A stretch of DNA of 64,000 bases. Origin: Methylomonas sp. LL1 (GTDB lineage: Bacteria; Pseudomonadota; Gammaproteobacteria; Methylococcales; Methylomonadaceae). Positions 19,871-28,180 of the stretch are shown here, piece by piece. The notes below the pieces were generated by a model. It saw only the letters and a list, made by a program, of their open reading frames with translations. It was not told the DNA's origin and searched no databases. The stretch's first letter is position 1, and every line of letters starts with the position of its first letter. Location of the stretch: assembly GCF_015711015.1 (NCBI RefSeq), contig NZ_CP064653.1, forward strand, positions 1 to 64,000, read 5' to 3'. A program made the position numbers and the translations under genes.

Positions 19871-19970
19871 TCAAGACCGGCCGTCGTGCCAAATAAGGGT
19901 TTTAAGAAGCCCAATGAAGTACAAAAACCCGCAAGTTATCTGGCTTAGGCTTAGCGGGTTTTTTATGTCC
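19871..19970 (+). repeat. Right end repeat (attR)
   Basis: An imperfect copy of 15186-15280, including a degenerate tRNA 3' end (CAAGACCGGCCGTCG) and the terminator hairpin, with a 6-bp internal duplication (GGCTTA). It marks the right junction. The following ~155 bp to 20126 hold no gene I can support. Confidence 0.85.
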
Positions 19971-20126
19971 AATGCAATCCAGATAAATTTGCCTAAATCC
20001 GAATAGTGGATCGAGCCATGAGCCATGCCGGGCAGTTTGGTAGGGATTGAGCCTTCGCTTTCCTCCCTACAACTCCGCGGCTCAACAATCCGATAATAGC
20101 TCGGAAAGGGCGGCCATTGTCATTGG

Positions 20127-20204
20127 TTAAAAATGGGTAAGCAATGCGATCAAGATGATGATTGGAATCGGTACGCCAAGTAATAACAGTAAAAGTGAAC
20201 GCAT
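20127..20204 (-). CDS. 25-residue hydrophobic membrane peptide
   Basis: A very short gene starting at ATG 20204 (minus strand) after GGGAGATGAACC, a good ribosome site. The product begins MRSLLLLLLGVPIPIIIL and ends ALLTHF: one membrane helix with a Pro-x-Pro kink. I recall near-identical tiny proteins, annotated only as hypothetical, in many proteobacteria, so it is probably real. It lies directly downstream of the membrane protein and PRC-barrel genes on the same strand. Function unknown. Confidence 0.75.
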   Translation of the reverse strand: MRSLLLLLLGVPIPIIILIALLTHF

Positions 20205-20257
20205 GGTTCATCTCCCGGAGTTAAATTAAGGAATCGAATGACTGCGGCGTACACTGA

Positions 20258-21226
20258 TTAGCTGAACGAAGTGCTGCCGTTATGGATGACCCGATCACGC
20301 TGCCTTCCGCCAAACGTGGCCGCCAAACTCGCCACAAAGGCGCCTGATAATAGTGCTATAAACATCCACAACGCGGAATAGGCGGCCGCCTTGCGTGCAT
20401 TATCGGCAGCCTGCTTGGCGTTTTGCTCCGTGCTTACGATTTCGGCGTGCGCCTTATTGAATATATCGCTAACGCGCTTTTCGGCATCGGCCGTAGCCAG
20501 ACCGGTGCGTTTGGCGATGACTTGCGCCAGATACTGCCGATCTTCCGACGGCAAACTATTCGCTCGCAAGCCGTTGACAAAAATCCGGCTCACCTCAAGC
20601 CTGACAGCACTATGGTCTTTCCCTGGAATATCGGTCAGCGGTTGATTCGAGCGGAACAGCGAATCGATTCTATACTCCAGCCGGCTAACGCTGGCGCTGC
20701 TATTGCCAAACAAAGCAGATGACATTGACTGCGAAGCAGGATTAGTAGCCACAGCCTCTCCACCGGCAGCTCCCGCCGTCTCTAATGCATGAGAGGCTAA
20801 CGTAGCACTGGCGGAAACGCCGATTGAAACCACATTGCCGGCCACCGCCCCTAAAAGGGCTGCTGTCGCCAGCGTTGCAATTGCCCACGCCAGCATGCCA
20901 TGAGCGGTATCGCGAAAATAAACCTCATCACTATGTACGGTGGTCCACCTGATACGGAGCCGGCCTGACAGATAACCACCGAGAGCGGATGCCGCAATCT
21001 GGCTGAAGGTGAGCCAGAGAATCGATGCGATGCCGATAGCGGTAGCGCTGATGCCATAATGGGTCCAAGGCGAAATCGCTGGAAAGCCCAGGCCTACACC
21101 TAAAATCAGTAAGATGAGGGACAGCGAGGCCGCCGCCGCGGCCCCGGCAAAAATCGAGCCCCAAGATACCCCGGATGCAGTTGTCTCGGATGACGCAACT
21201 AAAAAATTTTGTTCTGTTGTTGTCAT
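20258..21226 (-). CDS. Conserved membrane protein, stress-associated context
   Basis: A 322-residue protein with an N-terminal Ala-rich membrane helix (SIFAGAAAAASLSLILLILG), two further hydrophobic stretches (about 60-85 and 112-138), a soluble helical domain, and a C-terminal helix (about 285-310). The opening WGSIFAGAAAAA resembles proteins sometimes labelled PhnA-like, a label with no functional support. ATG 21226 is chosen because GGAGG precedes it by about 6 bp. It shares strand and context with a PRC-barrel protein and the 25-residue peptide, a set seen near stress genes. Confidence 0.75.
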   Translation of the reverse strand: MTTTEQNFLVASSETTASGVSWGSIFAGAAAAASLSLILLILGVGLGFPAISPWTHYGISATAIGIASILWLTFSQIAASALGGYLSGRLRIRWTTVHSDEVYFRDTAHGMLAWAIATLATAALLGAVAGNVVSIGVSASATLASHALETAGAAGGEAVATNPASQSMSSALFGNSSASVSRLEYRIDSLFRSNQPLTDIPGKDHSAVRLEVSRIFVNGLRANSLPSEDRQYLAQVIAKRTGLATADAEKRVSDIFNKAHAEIVSTEQNAKQAADNARKAAAYSALWMFIALLSGAFVASLAATFGGRQRDRVIHNGSTSFS

Positions 21227-21259
21227 TATTTCCTCCATTTTTTAGAAAGCGACACTGGG

Positions 21260-21622
21260 TTATTCCCAATAGGGCGAGCGCTCGTAGTATTTGTAAACGT
21301 CGCGATTCCACTGCTCATTGTCCATCGAAGGCCAATGATCCGGGTCGAACCCAGGCGCGGCTTCCAATCGTTCCTTGGAAACATTGAGCACGTACTCGCT
21401 ATTTTGCACGCTGTAATCCAGCGCGTTGAACGGAATCGCGAACAACTTTTTCCCCATGCCCAGAAAGCCGCCAAACGATACAACGGCATAGGCGACCCTA
21501 CCGATGCGGGGATCGATGGCCACTTCCTTGATTTCTCCGAGGCTGTCGCCTTTGGGGTTAATGACCTTGGCACCGATGATGCTCGATGCTCTAACGGGCA
21601 AAATTGAAAATTGATGACTCAT
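21260..21622 (-). CDS. PRC-barrel domain protein
   Basis: A 120-residue soluble protein. Residues 10-85 form a PRC-barrel: ASSIIGAKVINPKGDSLGEI ... AYAVVSFGGFLGMGKKLFAIP. These small beta-barrels occur in photosynthetic reaction centre H subunits, in RimM and in free stress-related proteins. The C-terminal WNRDVYKYYERSPYWE is typical of the stand-alone group. Probably cotranscribed with the membrane protein that follows 33 bp downstream. Confidence 0.88.
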   Translation of the reverse strand: MSHQFSILPVRASSIIGAKVINPKGDSLGEIKEVAIDPRIGRVAYAVVSFGGFLGMGKKLFAIPFNALDYSVQNSEYVLNVSKERLEAAPGFDPDHWPSMDNEQWNRDVYKYYERSPYWE

Positions 21623-22178
21623 CTGGTTTCTCCGGTTGTGGAATGGATGAAAGCAGTAATTCAGCGCTGGCTGTTTCCGAATCGGGAAAAACCACTACGG
21701 CCAGCCAAGCAATAAATTACAGCGCTCAGATTAGATGGGAAATTGCCTAAACACAGTACGGTAGCGCACATAAATCCAGCAAATACGGGGACTACTAGGA
21801 ATTCCTAGATTCGCCGGCATTTGCTTAACCCAGGCATCAGCAGTGTGAATCGATACTGACATTCACGTTGCGAGAGATTGTCATCAGGCATTCGAAGTGT
21901 GGCTTTTGCGGCACTTCGAACAGGTCGAGTCACTGAATGTATTGGCTAAACAAACGAATTCCAGCCTTTATTTGCAATGTTCGACACCGCACCGACGTAG
22001 GGCGGATTTTTCAGTAACTTCAACCGCACAGCAAAGGCTCAATGCCATTGTTGGTTAACGCTACTGTTGATCGTCGTTAGTTAAAACCGAAGGTCTTCTA
22101 AAAATTAAAAGGATGAGGTCGGCAATGAATGCCGTTCCATTCTTCCGAAGATAAAACACCATCATGAAGGGGAGAATT
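21623..22178. other. Long intergenic region before the BON-domain gene
   Basis: About 555 bp between divergent genes. I see no convincing gene, RNA or repeat. It must hold the promoters of the PRC-barrel gene (leftwards) and the BON-domain gene (rightwards). Confidence 0.5.
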
Positions 22179-22577
22179 ATGCCTATACGCTTATCGTTAG
22201 TTGTGTTCGCTTTAACGGCTGCCATCACCATGCTGACCAGCGTGGTTCACGCCGAACAAATTTATTTGACTGAAAACTCGGCATTGGAAAATACCCAGCA
22301 GAATGTTCGCGATAAGGACAACATGACCTTAACACCCGAGGATCAAAACGAATCCAAAGCTGACATCAAAATCACCGCCGACATCCGTAATGCCGCTGTC
22401 AACGATGACTCGCTATCAGTCAACGCCAAGAATGTCAAAATCATTACCCAAAATGGCGAGGTGACCTTGCGTGGCCCCGTTGAAACTAAAGCCGAAAGCA
22501 TAAAACTGCAACAAATCAGCCAGAAAACAGCTGGTGTGGTGCGGGTAGATAATCAACTTGAAATTAAAGCGCCTTAA
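22179..22577 (+). CDS. Periplasmic BON-domain protein (OsmY-like)
   Basis: A 132-residue protein with a signal peptide ending near VVHAEQ and one BON domain (about 60-130) with the pattern ADIRNAAVNDDSLSVNAKNVKI followed by NGEVTLRGPVETKAE. Such proteins bind lipids at the cell envelope and are often induced by osmotic stress. ATG 22179 follows AAGGGGAGAATT and is preferred over ATG 22164. The next gene starts 17 bp later. Confidence 0.85.
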   Translation: MPIRLSLVVFALTAAITMLTSVVHAEQIYLTENSALENTQQNVRDKDNMTLTPEDQNESKADIKITADIRNAAVNDDSLSVNAKNVKIITQNGEVTLRGPVETKAESIKLQQISQKTAGVVRVDNQLEIKAP

Positions 22578-22594
22578 AGGCCTGGGAGCACGTC

Positions 22595-23116
22595 ATGAGT
22601 AAAGCCGTTTTTTGTATCGCCAAAAGTATCGAACAGACCGAAAGCATTGTTAATAAGCTCAAGGACGCGGGTTTTGCCAACAATGATATTTCGGTACTAC
22701 TTCCCGACAAATCCACCACCAAGGATTTTGCCCATGAAAAGCACACCAAAGCACCGGAAGGAGCCGCAATTGGTGGGGCCGTGGGCATTGGCACAGGCGC
22801 GGTGCTAGGCTGGCTAGCCGGCATTGGCAGTTTAGCTATACCCGGTTTAGGTCCGTTTATCGCGGCAGGACCGATTATGGCTACCTTGAGCGGTGCGGCC
22901 TTGGGTGCCGCCACCGGCGGATTGACGGGCGGGTTAATTGGGGTGGGTATTCCGGAGTATGAAGCCATACGCTATGAAGGAAAAATCAAGGAGGGTGGCA
23001 TCTTGATCTCTGTCCATACTGCAAACAGCGAATCCATTGATCAGGCCAAAGACATTTTCGAGCTAGCGCATGCAGAGGATATTGCCTCGACTGAAGAAGC
23101 CTCGGTACCGACTTAA
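22595..23116 (+). CDS. General stress protein 17M-like membrane-interacting protein
   Basis: A 173-residue protein with an N-terminal ferredoxin-like unit (AVFCIAKSIEQTESIVNKLK ... DISVLLPD), a long Gly/Ala-rich hydrophobic middle (about 55-122: GGAVGIGTGAVLGWLAGIGS and onward) and a C-terminal strand-helix unit. This is the layout of the 17M-like stress family. It probably forms an operon with the BON-domain gene 17 bp upstream. Biochemical role unknown. Confidence 0.8.
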   Translation: MSKAVFCIAKSIEQTESIVNKLKDAGFANNDISVLLPDKSTTKDFAHEKHTKAPEGAAIGGAVGIGTGAVLGWLAGIGSLAIPGLGPFIAAGPIMATLSGAALGAATGGLTGGLIGVGIPEYEAIRYEGKIKEGGILISVHTANSESIDQAKDIFELAHAEDIASTEEASVPT

Positions 23117-23340
23117 CCTTGATGATCCAATACCCTTAATCAAAAATTAAGACCCAGGCGTGATTTTACTCTTTTATGCCCCAATCGACCGAATGACAAA
23201 GGCCTGGCAACATTTTCAAGCGCAAAAGCACGCTGAGCCACCACGTTTGATTTCATAGAACTAAGATAAAAATTTATTGCCGGCGTTGGAGTTGATATTC
23301 CGCTCCAATGTTTCTAGCAGATAAAATAAGGAGCTACCAC

Positions 23341-23868
23341 ATGCTTTCAACAGTCCCTGATGTGATTTTTAAAACCCGAGTTCGCGACGAAAGTATCGGT
23401 GGCGACAATCCCTTTCGCTGGCAGGATGTCAGTACCGACGATATTTTTAAAGGCAAAAAAATCGTGATTTTGGCGCTTCCCGGCGCTTATACGCCTACTT
23501 GCTCTACCAAGCATCTGCCGGGATATGACGCAAAATACCAGGAGCTTATTGATCAGGGCGTTGATGAGGTGTATTGCCTGAGTGTCAATGATGCTTTTGT
23601 CATGTATCAATGGAGCAAGCATCTGAAGGTCGCCCATGTAAAAATGCTGCCCGACGGCAATGGCGACTTTACCCGTGCGATGGGTATGCTGGTGAAAAAA
23701 GAGAACGTTGGTTTTGGCAGTCGTTCATGGCGCTATTCGATGTTTGTCGAGGATAAAAAAATTCTCAAAATATTCGGAGAACCCGGCAAAGTCGATAATT
23801 GCCCGGATGATCCGTTTACGGTAAGCGATGCCGATACCATGCTCGACTATTTGAAACAGCGCAAATGA
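23341..23868 (+). CDS. Peroxiredoxin (Prx5 type)
   Basis: A thiol peroxidase that reduces hydrogen and organic peroxides. It is 175 aa, with the active site PGAYTPTCSTKHLPGY and peroxidatic Cys54; another Cys is in VDNCPDDP. The Prx5/AhpC-TSA fold is clear from FKTRVRD, GKKIVILALPGAYTP and SVNDAFVM. ATG 23341 follows AAGGAG. The glutathione reductase gene starts 36 bp later, which suggests this enzyme is recharged by glutathione or a glutaredoxin. Confidence 0.93.
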   Translation: MLSTVPDVIFKTRVRDESIGGDNPFRWQDVSTDDIFKGKKIVILALPGAYTPTCSTKHLPGYDAKYQELIDQGVDEVYCLSVNDAFVMYQWSKHLKVAHVKMLPDGNGDFTRAMGMLVKKENVGFGSRSWRYSMFVEDKKILKIFGEPGKVDNCPDDPFTVSDADTMLDYLKQRK

Positions 23869-23904
23869 ACTTGTTTTGGCTAGTTTATTCGACGAGAGGC
23901 AGCC

Positions 23905-25260
23905 ATGACTCAATATGATTATGATCTATTCATTGTGGGGGCGGGTTCCGGCGGGGTACGGGCGGCGAATATGGCCGCGTCTCAGGGCATTCGCGTTGCC
24001 ATTGCCGAAGAGCGTCATTTAGGCGGCACTTGTGTCAATCTGGGGTGCGTACCGAAAAAACTGTTGGTCTACGCCGCCCAATTCAAAGCTGAATTTGAAG
24101 CGGCGGCGGGATTTGGCTGGACGGTGGGCATGCCAACCTTCGACTGGCCACACTTGATTGCCAACAAAAATAAAGACGTAGAGCGTTTGCACACGGTTTA
24201 TCGAAACAAGCTGGAAAAATCCGGCGCCAGTATTATCACGGGCAGGGCAAAATTGCTCGATGCGCACACTGTCGCCGTTGGTACCAGGCAATACAGTGCC
24301 GAACGCATACTAATCGCTACCGGCGGCTGGCCGTTTGTGCCGGAAATACCCGGCAAGCAACATGTCGTGACCTCGAACGACATGTTTTTTCTCGAACAAT
24401 TGCCTAAGCGCATCGTTATTGTCGGCGGCGGCTACATCGCCGTGGAATTTGCCAGCACGCTTCATAGCCTGGGTGTGGATACGACGATTTGCCAGCGTGG
24501 AGATAAACTGCTTGAAGGTTTTGATGAGGATATCCGCGATTTTCTGGCTGCTGAAATGGCCGGAAAAGGTATTAGTGTCCTCTTCAATACCGATGTCGAG
24601 GCGATAGAACGCACCGCAGGCGATGACTTTGCGGTACGTTTGACTGATGGCGGTAAAATGACCACAGACTTGGTGATGTATGCCACCGGCAGAACACCGA
24701 ATTCAAGCGGATTAGGACTAGAGGCGCTCGGCGTAGCCTTGGATGACAAAGGCGCAATCAAGGTCAACAGTTGCTATCAAACCAACATACCATCGATCTA
24801 TGCGCTGGGCGATGTCACCGATCGTCTCAACCTGACGCCGGTCGCCATAGCGGAAGCAGAGGCGCTGGTGAACAGCTTGTATAACCATCAAGACCCAGCA
24901 GTGGATTACGACATGACCCCCTCGGCTGTTTTTTGCCGGCCCAATATCGGTAGTGTCGGTTTGACCGAAGCGCGGGCGCGTGAAAAATACCCGGACATCG
25001 ACATTTACCAATCCCGATTTATACCGCTAAAAAATACGCTGTCGGGCTTGGATGAAAAAACCTTGATGAAGATGATCGTGGTGCGCGGTACTGATCGAGT
25101 GGTCGGTATACACATGGCAGGCGTCGATGCCCCGGAAATTATCCTGGGCATGGCGGTTGCCATGCGGGCCGGGGCAACCAAAGCGGTCTTCGATTCGACG
25201 GTTGGCCTGCATCCAACCGCCGCCGAGGAATTTGTATATTTGCGTGAAGCTCAGGCTTAA
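23905..25260 (+). CDS. gor: Glutathione-disulfide reductase
   Basis: FAD- and NADPH-dependent enzyme that keeps glutathione reduced. It is 451 aa, with the FAD motif VGAGSGG (11-17), redox pair Cys43/Cys48 in GGTCVNLGCVPKK, NADPH-binding IVGGGYIAVEFA, the second FAD motif YALGDVTDRLNLTPVA, and the catalytic HPTAAEE near the C-terminus. A dihydrolipoamide dehydrogenase is less likely because GGTCVNLGCVPKK is the glutathione reductase form. Likely cotranscribed with the peroxiredoxin gene. Confidence 0.95.
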   Translation: MTQYDYDLFIVGAGSGGVRAANMAASQGIRVAIAEERHLGGTCVNLGCVPKKLLVYAAQFKAEFEAAAGFGWTVGMPTFDWPHLIANKNKDVERLHTVYRNKLEKSGASIITGRAKLLDAHTVAVGTRQYSAERILIATGGWPFVPEIPGKQHVVTSNDMFFLEQLPKRIVIVGGGYIAVEFASTLHSLGVDTTICQRGDKLLEGFDEDIRDFLAAEMAGKGISVLFNTDVEAIERTAGDDFAVRLTDGGKMTTDLVMYATGRTPNSSGLGLEALGVALDDKGAIKVNSCYQTNIPSIYALGDVTDRLNLTPVAIAEAEALVNSLYNHQDPAVDYDMTPSAVFCRPNIGSVGLTEARAREKYPDIDIYQSRFIPLKNTLSGLDEKTLMKMIVVRGTDRVVGIHMAGVDAPEIILGMAVAMRAGATKAVFDSTVGLHPTAAEEFVYLREAQA

Positions 25261-25360
25261 CAGTTGGAGCTTAGAGGATTGGATGTCGAGGCAATACCTA
25301 TTAAGTCGAGTTCTAATCCGTAATTCCCCTCTCCCTGGATTAACGTCGTCGCCGAGCCAC

Positions 25361-25380
25361 CGAGGCATATAATTGCCTCG
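25361..25380. terminator. Hairpin between convergent gor and the secreted protein gene
   Basis: A perfect 7-bp stem, CGAGGCA / TGCCTCG, with a 6-nt loop; weaker pairing extends outwards (AGCCACCGAGGCA against TGCCTCGACGGTTTGGCT). A T-run comes about 25 bp later. It is probably the terminator of gor. Confidence 0.55.
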
Positions 25381-25500
25381 ACGGTTTGGCTAATTCGTCC
25401 TCTTTTTTGATTTTCCCTTCCCGGTTGGTTTCCATTTTGAGATTTTGGTCTTTGTGTTGTTCCAGCTTGCCACCAATTCCTGCCTCAACCCTGTGCCTTT

Positions 25501-26556
25501 TTAATTTTCCTCGGCAATCTCCGCCGGTTTGCGCTTCAAGTCTTTATTCAAGCGTTGCAGGCGTTTGATCATCTCTTTTTTCATTTGCTCGCGGCCTATC
25601 GAATGCTTCAAACCGCTGCCCATGCCGGCGACTTGATCGGTGGAACTGCGGGTGGAATAAAACACCAAGGTGCCGTCCTTGTAGGGTAGGCCGCCAGCCA
25701 CCACATGGCTGGAGTTATACGAGTGTCCCACGTAAAACTGCCGTGATACGATCAGGCCGCCCGCCTCGCCAGTGGCAATGATGCGGTGAGTCAGAATCGG
25801 GGTCGGGCGGTCTTCCACGCGACGGTTCAGCCAGACAAACTGTTCACTGGTATTGGCCGGAAGCGTGGCGGGATAATTCAACCAGGTTTGCTGTAATTCG
25901 GGGAAATAGTGAGACCAGGCCTTACTATTGACGGCATCGGTACGCAATTCCGCCGCCGGATCGGCAACGCCATCGTCGCGCTTGTATGCCGCTATGCCGG
26001 ACAAGCCATTTTTCCGGTAGGCTTGCAAACGTTGCAGCAAAAATTCCCGATAGGTTTTGTTGGCGGTTTTTAACAAGGTTTTGTTGTCGGCATCTTCCAG
26101 ACCGGTCTGCAAGTTTTTCAAACTATTCAATTCTTCCTCGGATAGGTTGAATTCGCTGCCCGCCTCGGCATTCAAAAAGGCCTTGGCTTCGTCGAGTTGT
26201 TTTTCGGAAAAACCGAATTTCTTGAGGCTGTTGGCATCGGCGTTAGCCGGTAACGTACCGGTGGCAATGATGTCACCTTCGGTCATACTCAAATTGCCGC
26301 GCTTAATGTAATCGACAATTTTCGGTAAGGGCACGGGTATGATCATAGCCACGCCGATGGCCAGTTCTTTCTGGCTGGTTTCACTGACTTCGAAACTAAC
26401 GATTTCACCTTGCTCGAGTTGCGGAATGCGCGAGGTGCTGATGCCGAAATTTTGTAGGACTTGTTCCGGGGATGGGGTTTCCTGGGCTAGGACAGGTTGA
26501 CAGATTAGCAGGCTAGCAGTCAGCATGAGCGGGAGTAATGGGCTTTTGGTTAACAT
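25501..26556 (-). CDS. Secreted protein of unknown function
   Basis: A 351-residue protein starting at ATG 26556 with a signal peptide (SLLICQPVLAQE). The mature part has an N-terminal domain (LEQGEIVSFEVSETSQKELA ... MIIPVPLPKIVDYIKRGN) and a C-terminal domain containing RIIATGEAGGLIVSRQFYVG and GGLPYKDGTLVFYSTRSSTD. The latter resembles lipid-exposed beta sheets of START-like domains, but I cannot assign a family. An in-frame extension upstream of 26556 is possible but would mask the signal peptide. Divergent from a lipoprotein hydrolase gene 98 bp away. Confidence 0.75.
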   Translation of the reverse strand: MLTKSPLLPLMLTASLLICQPVLAQETPSPEQVLQNFGISTSRIPQLEQGEIVSFEVSETSQKELAIGVAMIIPVPLPKIVDYIKRGNLSMTEGDIIATGTLPANADANSLKKFGFSEKQLDEAKAFLNAEAGSEFNLSEEELNSLKNLQTGLEDADNKTLLKTANKTYREFLLQRLQAYRKNGLSGIAAYKRDDGVADPAAELRTDAVNSKAWSHYFPELQQTWLNYPATLPANTSEQFVWLNRRVEDRPTPILTHRIIATGEAGGLIVSRQFYVGHSYNSSHVVAGGLPYKDGTLVFYSTRSSTDQVAGMGSGLKHSIGREQMKKEMIKRLQRLNKDLKRKPAEIAEEN

Positions 26557-26654
26557 TGGCTTTTTCCTGTCAGTGTTTAAAGCGCTATAGTATCCATTTT
26601 GGTCCGATTTGGCAGCCCGGAGAATTGGATTCCATTTACTTGAGGAGTTTGAAC

Positions 26655-27953
26655 ATGCGGAAAACATATCGTTTATTGGGGATGATCGTATTCATGCTCA
26701 GTTGTTTGGCGGGCTGTGGCTTGTTTGCCGTTCAAGAACAGCATGAGAAAATTGCGAGTTATTGCCAGATCTACGGCACGGTAAAACCGGAAATCGATAA
26801 CGGCAAAAAACTGGTCGTGGCGTTGTTTAAATTTAACGGCGGCGACATCAAGAACCGCGACAACTGGGGACTATTCGATCATTTTGTCAATGACCAGCCC
26901 GGACAATGGTATTTCACGACCGCGCCCGGACAATACGTCATGGCTGCGTTCAAAGACATCAACTCGGATTTGATTTACCAGCTCGATGAACCGGCAATCG
27001 CGTTGCCGACCGACATCATCGACTGTCAGCCGGGCGCGGTAAAAACCGATATTGGTTTGCTGATACCCGAGCAAGGCCGCACCCAAGCAGGAGCACCCTT
27101 GGATGTTTCTAAACTGCAAGCTCGCAGCGCCAAGCAACAATTCGAAATTTCGCTCGGCCAGGTGGCTCAGGTCGGGGTAGTTGCCAGTCTGGATCAGCCC
27201 CGTTTTGCCGATCAAGTGGCCGAGCAAAGCCTATGGAAGCCGCTGGATTTCTTGATCGACGGCAATGCCGGGCTTTATTTCCTTGAATCTTATTCCGCCG
27301 GCAAAATGCCGGTGCTGTTCGTGCATGGTATCAACGGCACCCCGCGTAATTTTAATTATTTGATCGAACAGCTGGATCGGACCCGTTTCCAGCCTTGGGT
27401 GGTGTATTATCCCTCGGGCGCCTATATCGACAATGTCGCCCGCTACATCGATCAAATGCTGCAACTGTTACAAGCCAAGTATCAATTCGATAAAATTGCG
27501 GTCGTGGCTCACAGCATGGGCGGTTTGGTGTCGAGAAGCTTTATTTTAAAACATCTGGAGCATCACAAGAGTCTGACTATCCCATTGTTCGTATCCATAT
27601 CCACGCCCTGGAATGGCCATGATGCAGCAAAGTTAGGCGTCGATCATGCTCCGACGCCGGTGTATTCCTGGGAGGATTTGGCGCCGGGCAGCCGGTTTCT
27701 GAAAGATTTGTTCTATAGCGATGGACAATCGGAATCGCGTCGCCGCTTGCCTGACACGATGGTTAAGCATTTGTTGTTTTCGTTCATCGATAGCCAATCC
27801 GGCGATGGTACCGTCAGTCTGGCCAGCCAGTTGCGGCCGGAAGCCCAAGAAGAAGCCAATCGCCTTTATGGCTACCCGAAATCCCATATGGATATTCTAA
27901 CTACAGCGGAAACGGCAAAAGTAGTGAATCAATTACTGGACAGCGTGCGATGA
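26655..27953 (+). CDS. Lipoprotein alpha/beta-hydrolase (lipase-like)
   Basis: A 432-residue exported lipoprotein with lipobox LAGC (Cys21). The C-terminal half is an alpha/beta-hydrolase: oxyanion region PVLFVHGINGTPRNF, nucleophile elbow AHSMGGL (Ser about 287), then SISTPWNGHDAA. The catalytic Asp is probably in IDSQSGDGTVSL and the His in YPKSHMDIL. The family looks like PGAP1/lipase-type esterases. ATG 26655 follows TGAGGAG. The substrate is unknown; phospholipid or polyester hydrolysis are possibilities only. Confidence 0.85.
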   Translation: MRKTYRLLGMIVFMLSCLAGCGLFAVQEQHEKIASYCQIYGTVKPEIDNGKKLVVALFKFNGGDIKNRDNWGLFDHFVNDQPGQWYFTTAPGQYVMAAFKDINSDLIYQLDEPAIALPTDIIDCQPGAVKTDIGLLIPEQGRTQAGAPLDVSKLQARSAKQQFEISLGQVAQVGVVASLDQPRFADQVAEQSLWKPLDFLIDGNAGLYFLESYSAGKMPVLFVHGINGTPRNFNYLIEQLDRTRFQPWVVYYPSGAYIDNVARYIDQMLQLLQAKYQFDKIAVVAHSMGGLVSRSFILKHLEHHKSLTIPLFVSISTPWNGHDAAKLGVDHAPTPVYSWEDLAPGSRFLKDLFYSDGQSESRRRLPDTMVKHLLFSFIDSQSGDGTVSLASQLRPEAQEEANRLYGYPKSHMDILTTAETAKVVNQLLDSVR

Positions 27954-28007
27954 AATGGTAGCTTAGGCAAAGCATTTACTCATTGCAGATGCCGAATATA
28001 TCGTTCG

Positions 28008-28040
28008 CCGAGCGGAGTTGTTTGCTTCGGTTCCGCTCGG
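28008..28040. other. Hairpin in the leader region of the first sigma-54 activator gene
   Basis: A perfect 9-bp stem, CCGAGCGGA / TCCGCTCGG, with a 15-nt loop and no T-run. It lies between the lipoprotein hydrolase gene and the activator gene. It may be a Rho-type end or a regulatory site; nothing decides. Confidence 0.4.
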
Positions 28041-28180
28041 TCAAAGGCAGTTTTTGGGTATGGAGTTAATTTATAGCCATATTTTATCTTAGAGACAGGC
28101 TTTTCCGGCTTGATCCCAACACATCGCAGTGATGGAGCGTTGTAATATTCCGTTAACCTAAACAGGGCTCTCTATTTTCA

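Larger units (their letters stand above)
15186..19970. mobile_element. 4.8-kb integrative element in tRNA-Leu
   Basis: A tyrosine integrase next to the tRNA, imperfect ~95-bp direct repeats at the two ends (15186-15280 and 19871-19970), and integrase arm-type repeats just inside each end define the element. It carries, in order, integrase, a hypothetical gene, AlpA, Rha, a winged-helix protein, an iteron-like array, and a two-gene phage-type pair, all on the plus strand. There is no capsid, relaxase or recombination gene, so it is best read as a small phage satellite or the remnant of one. Confidence 0.85.
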
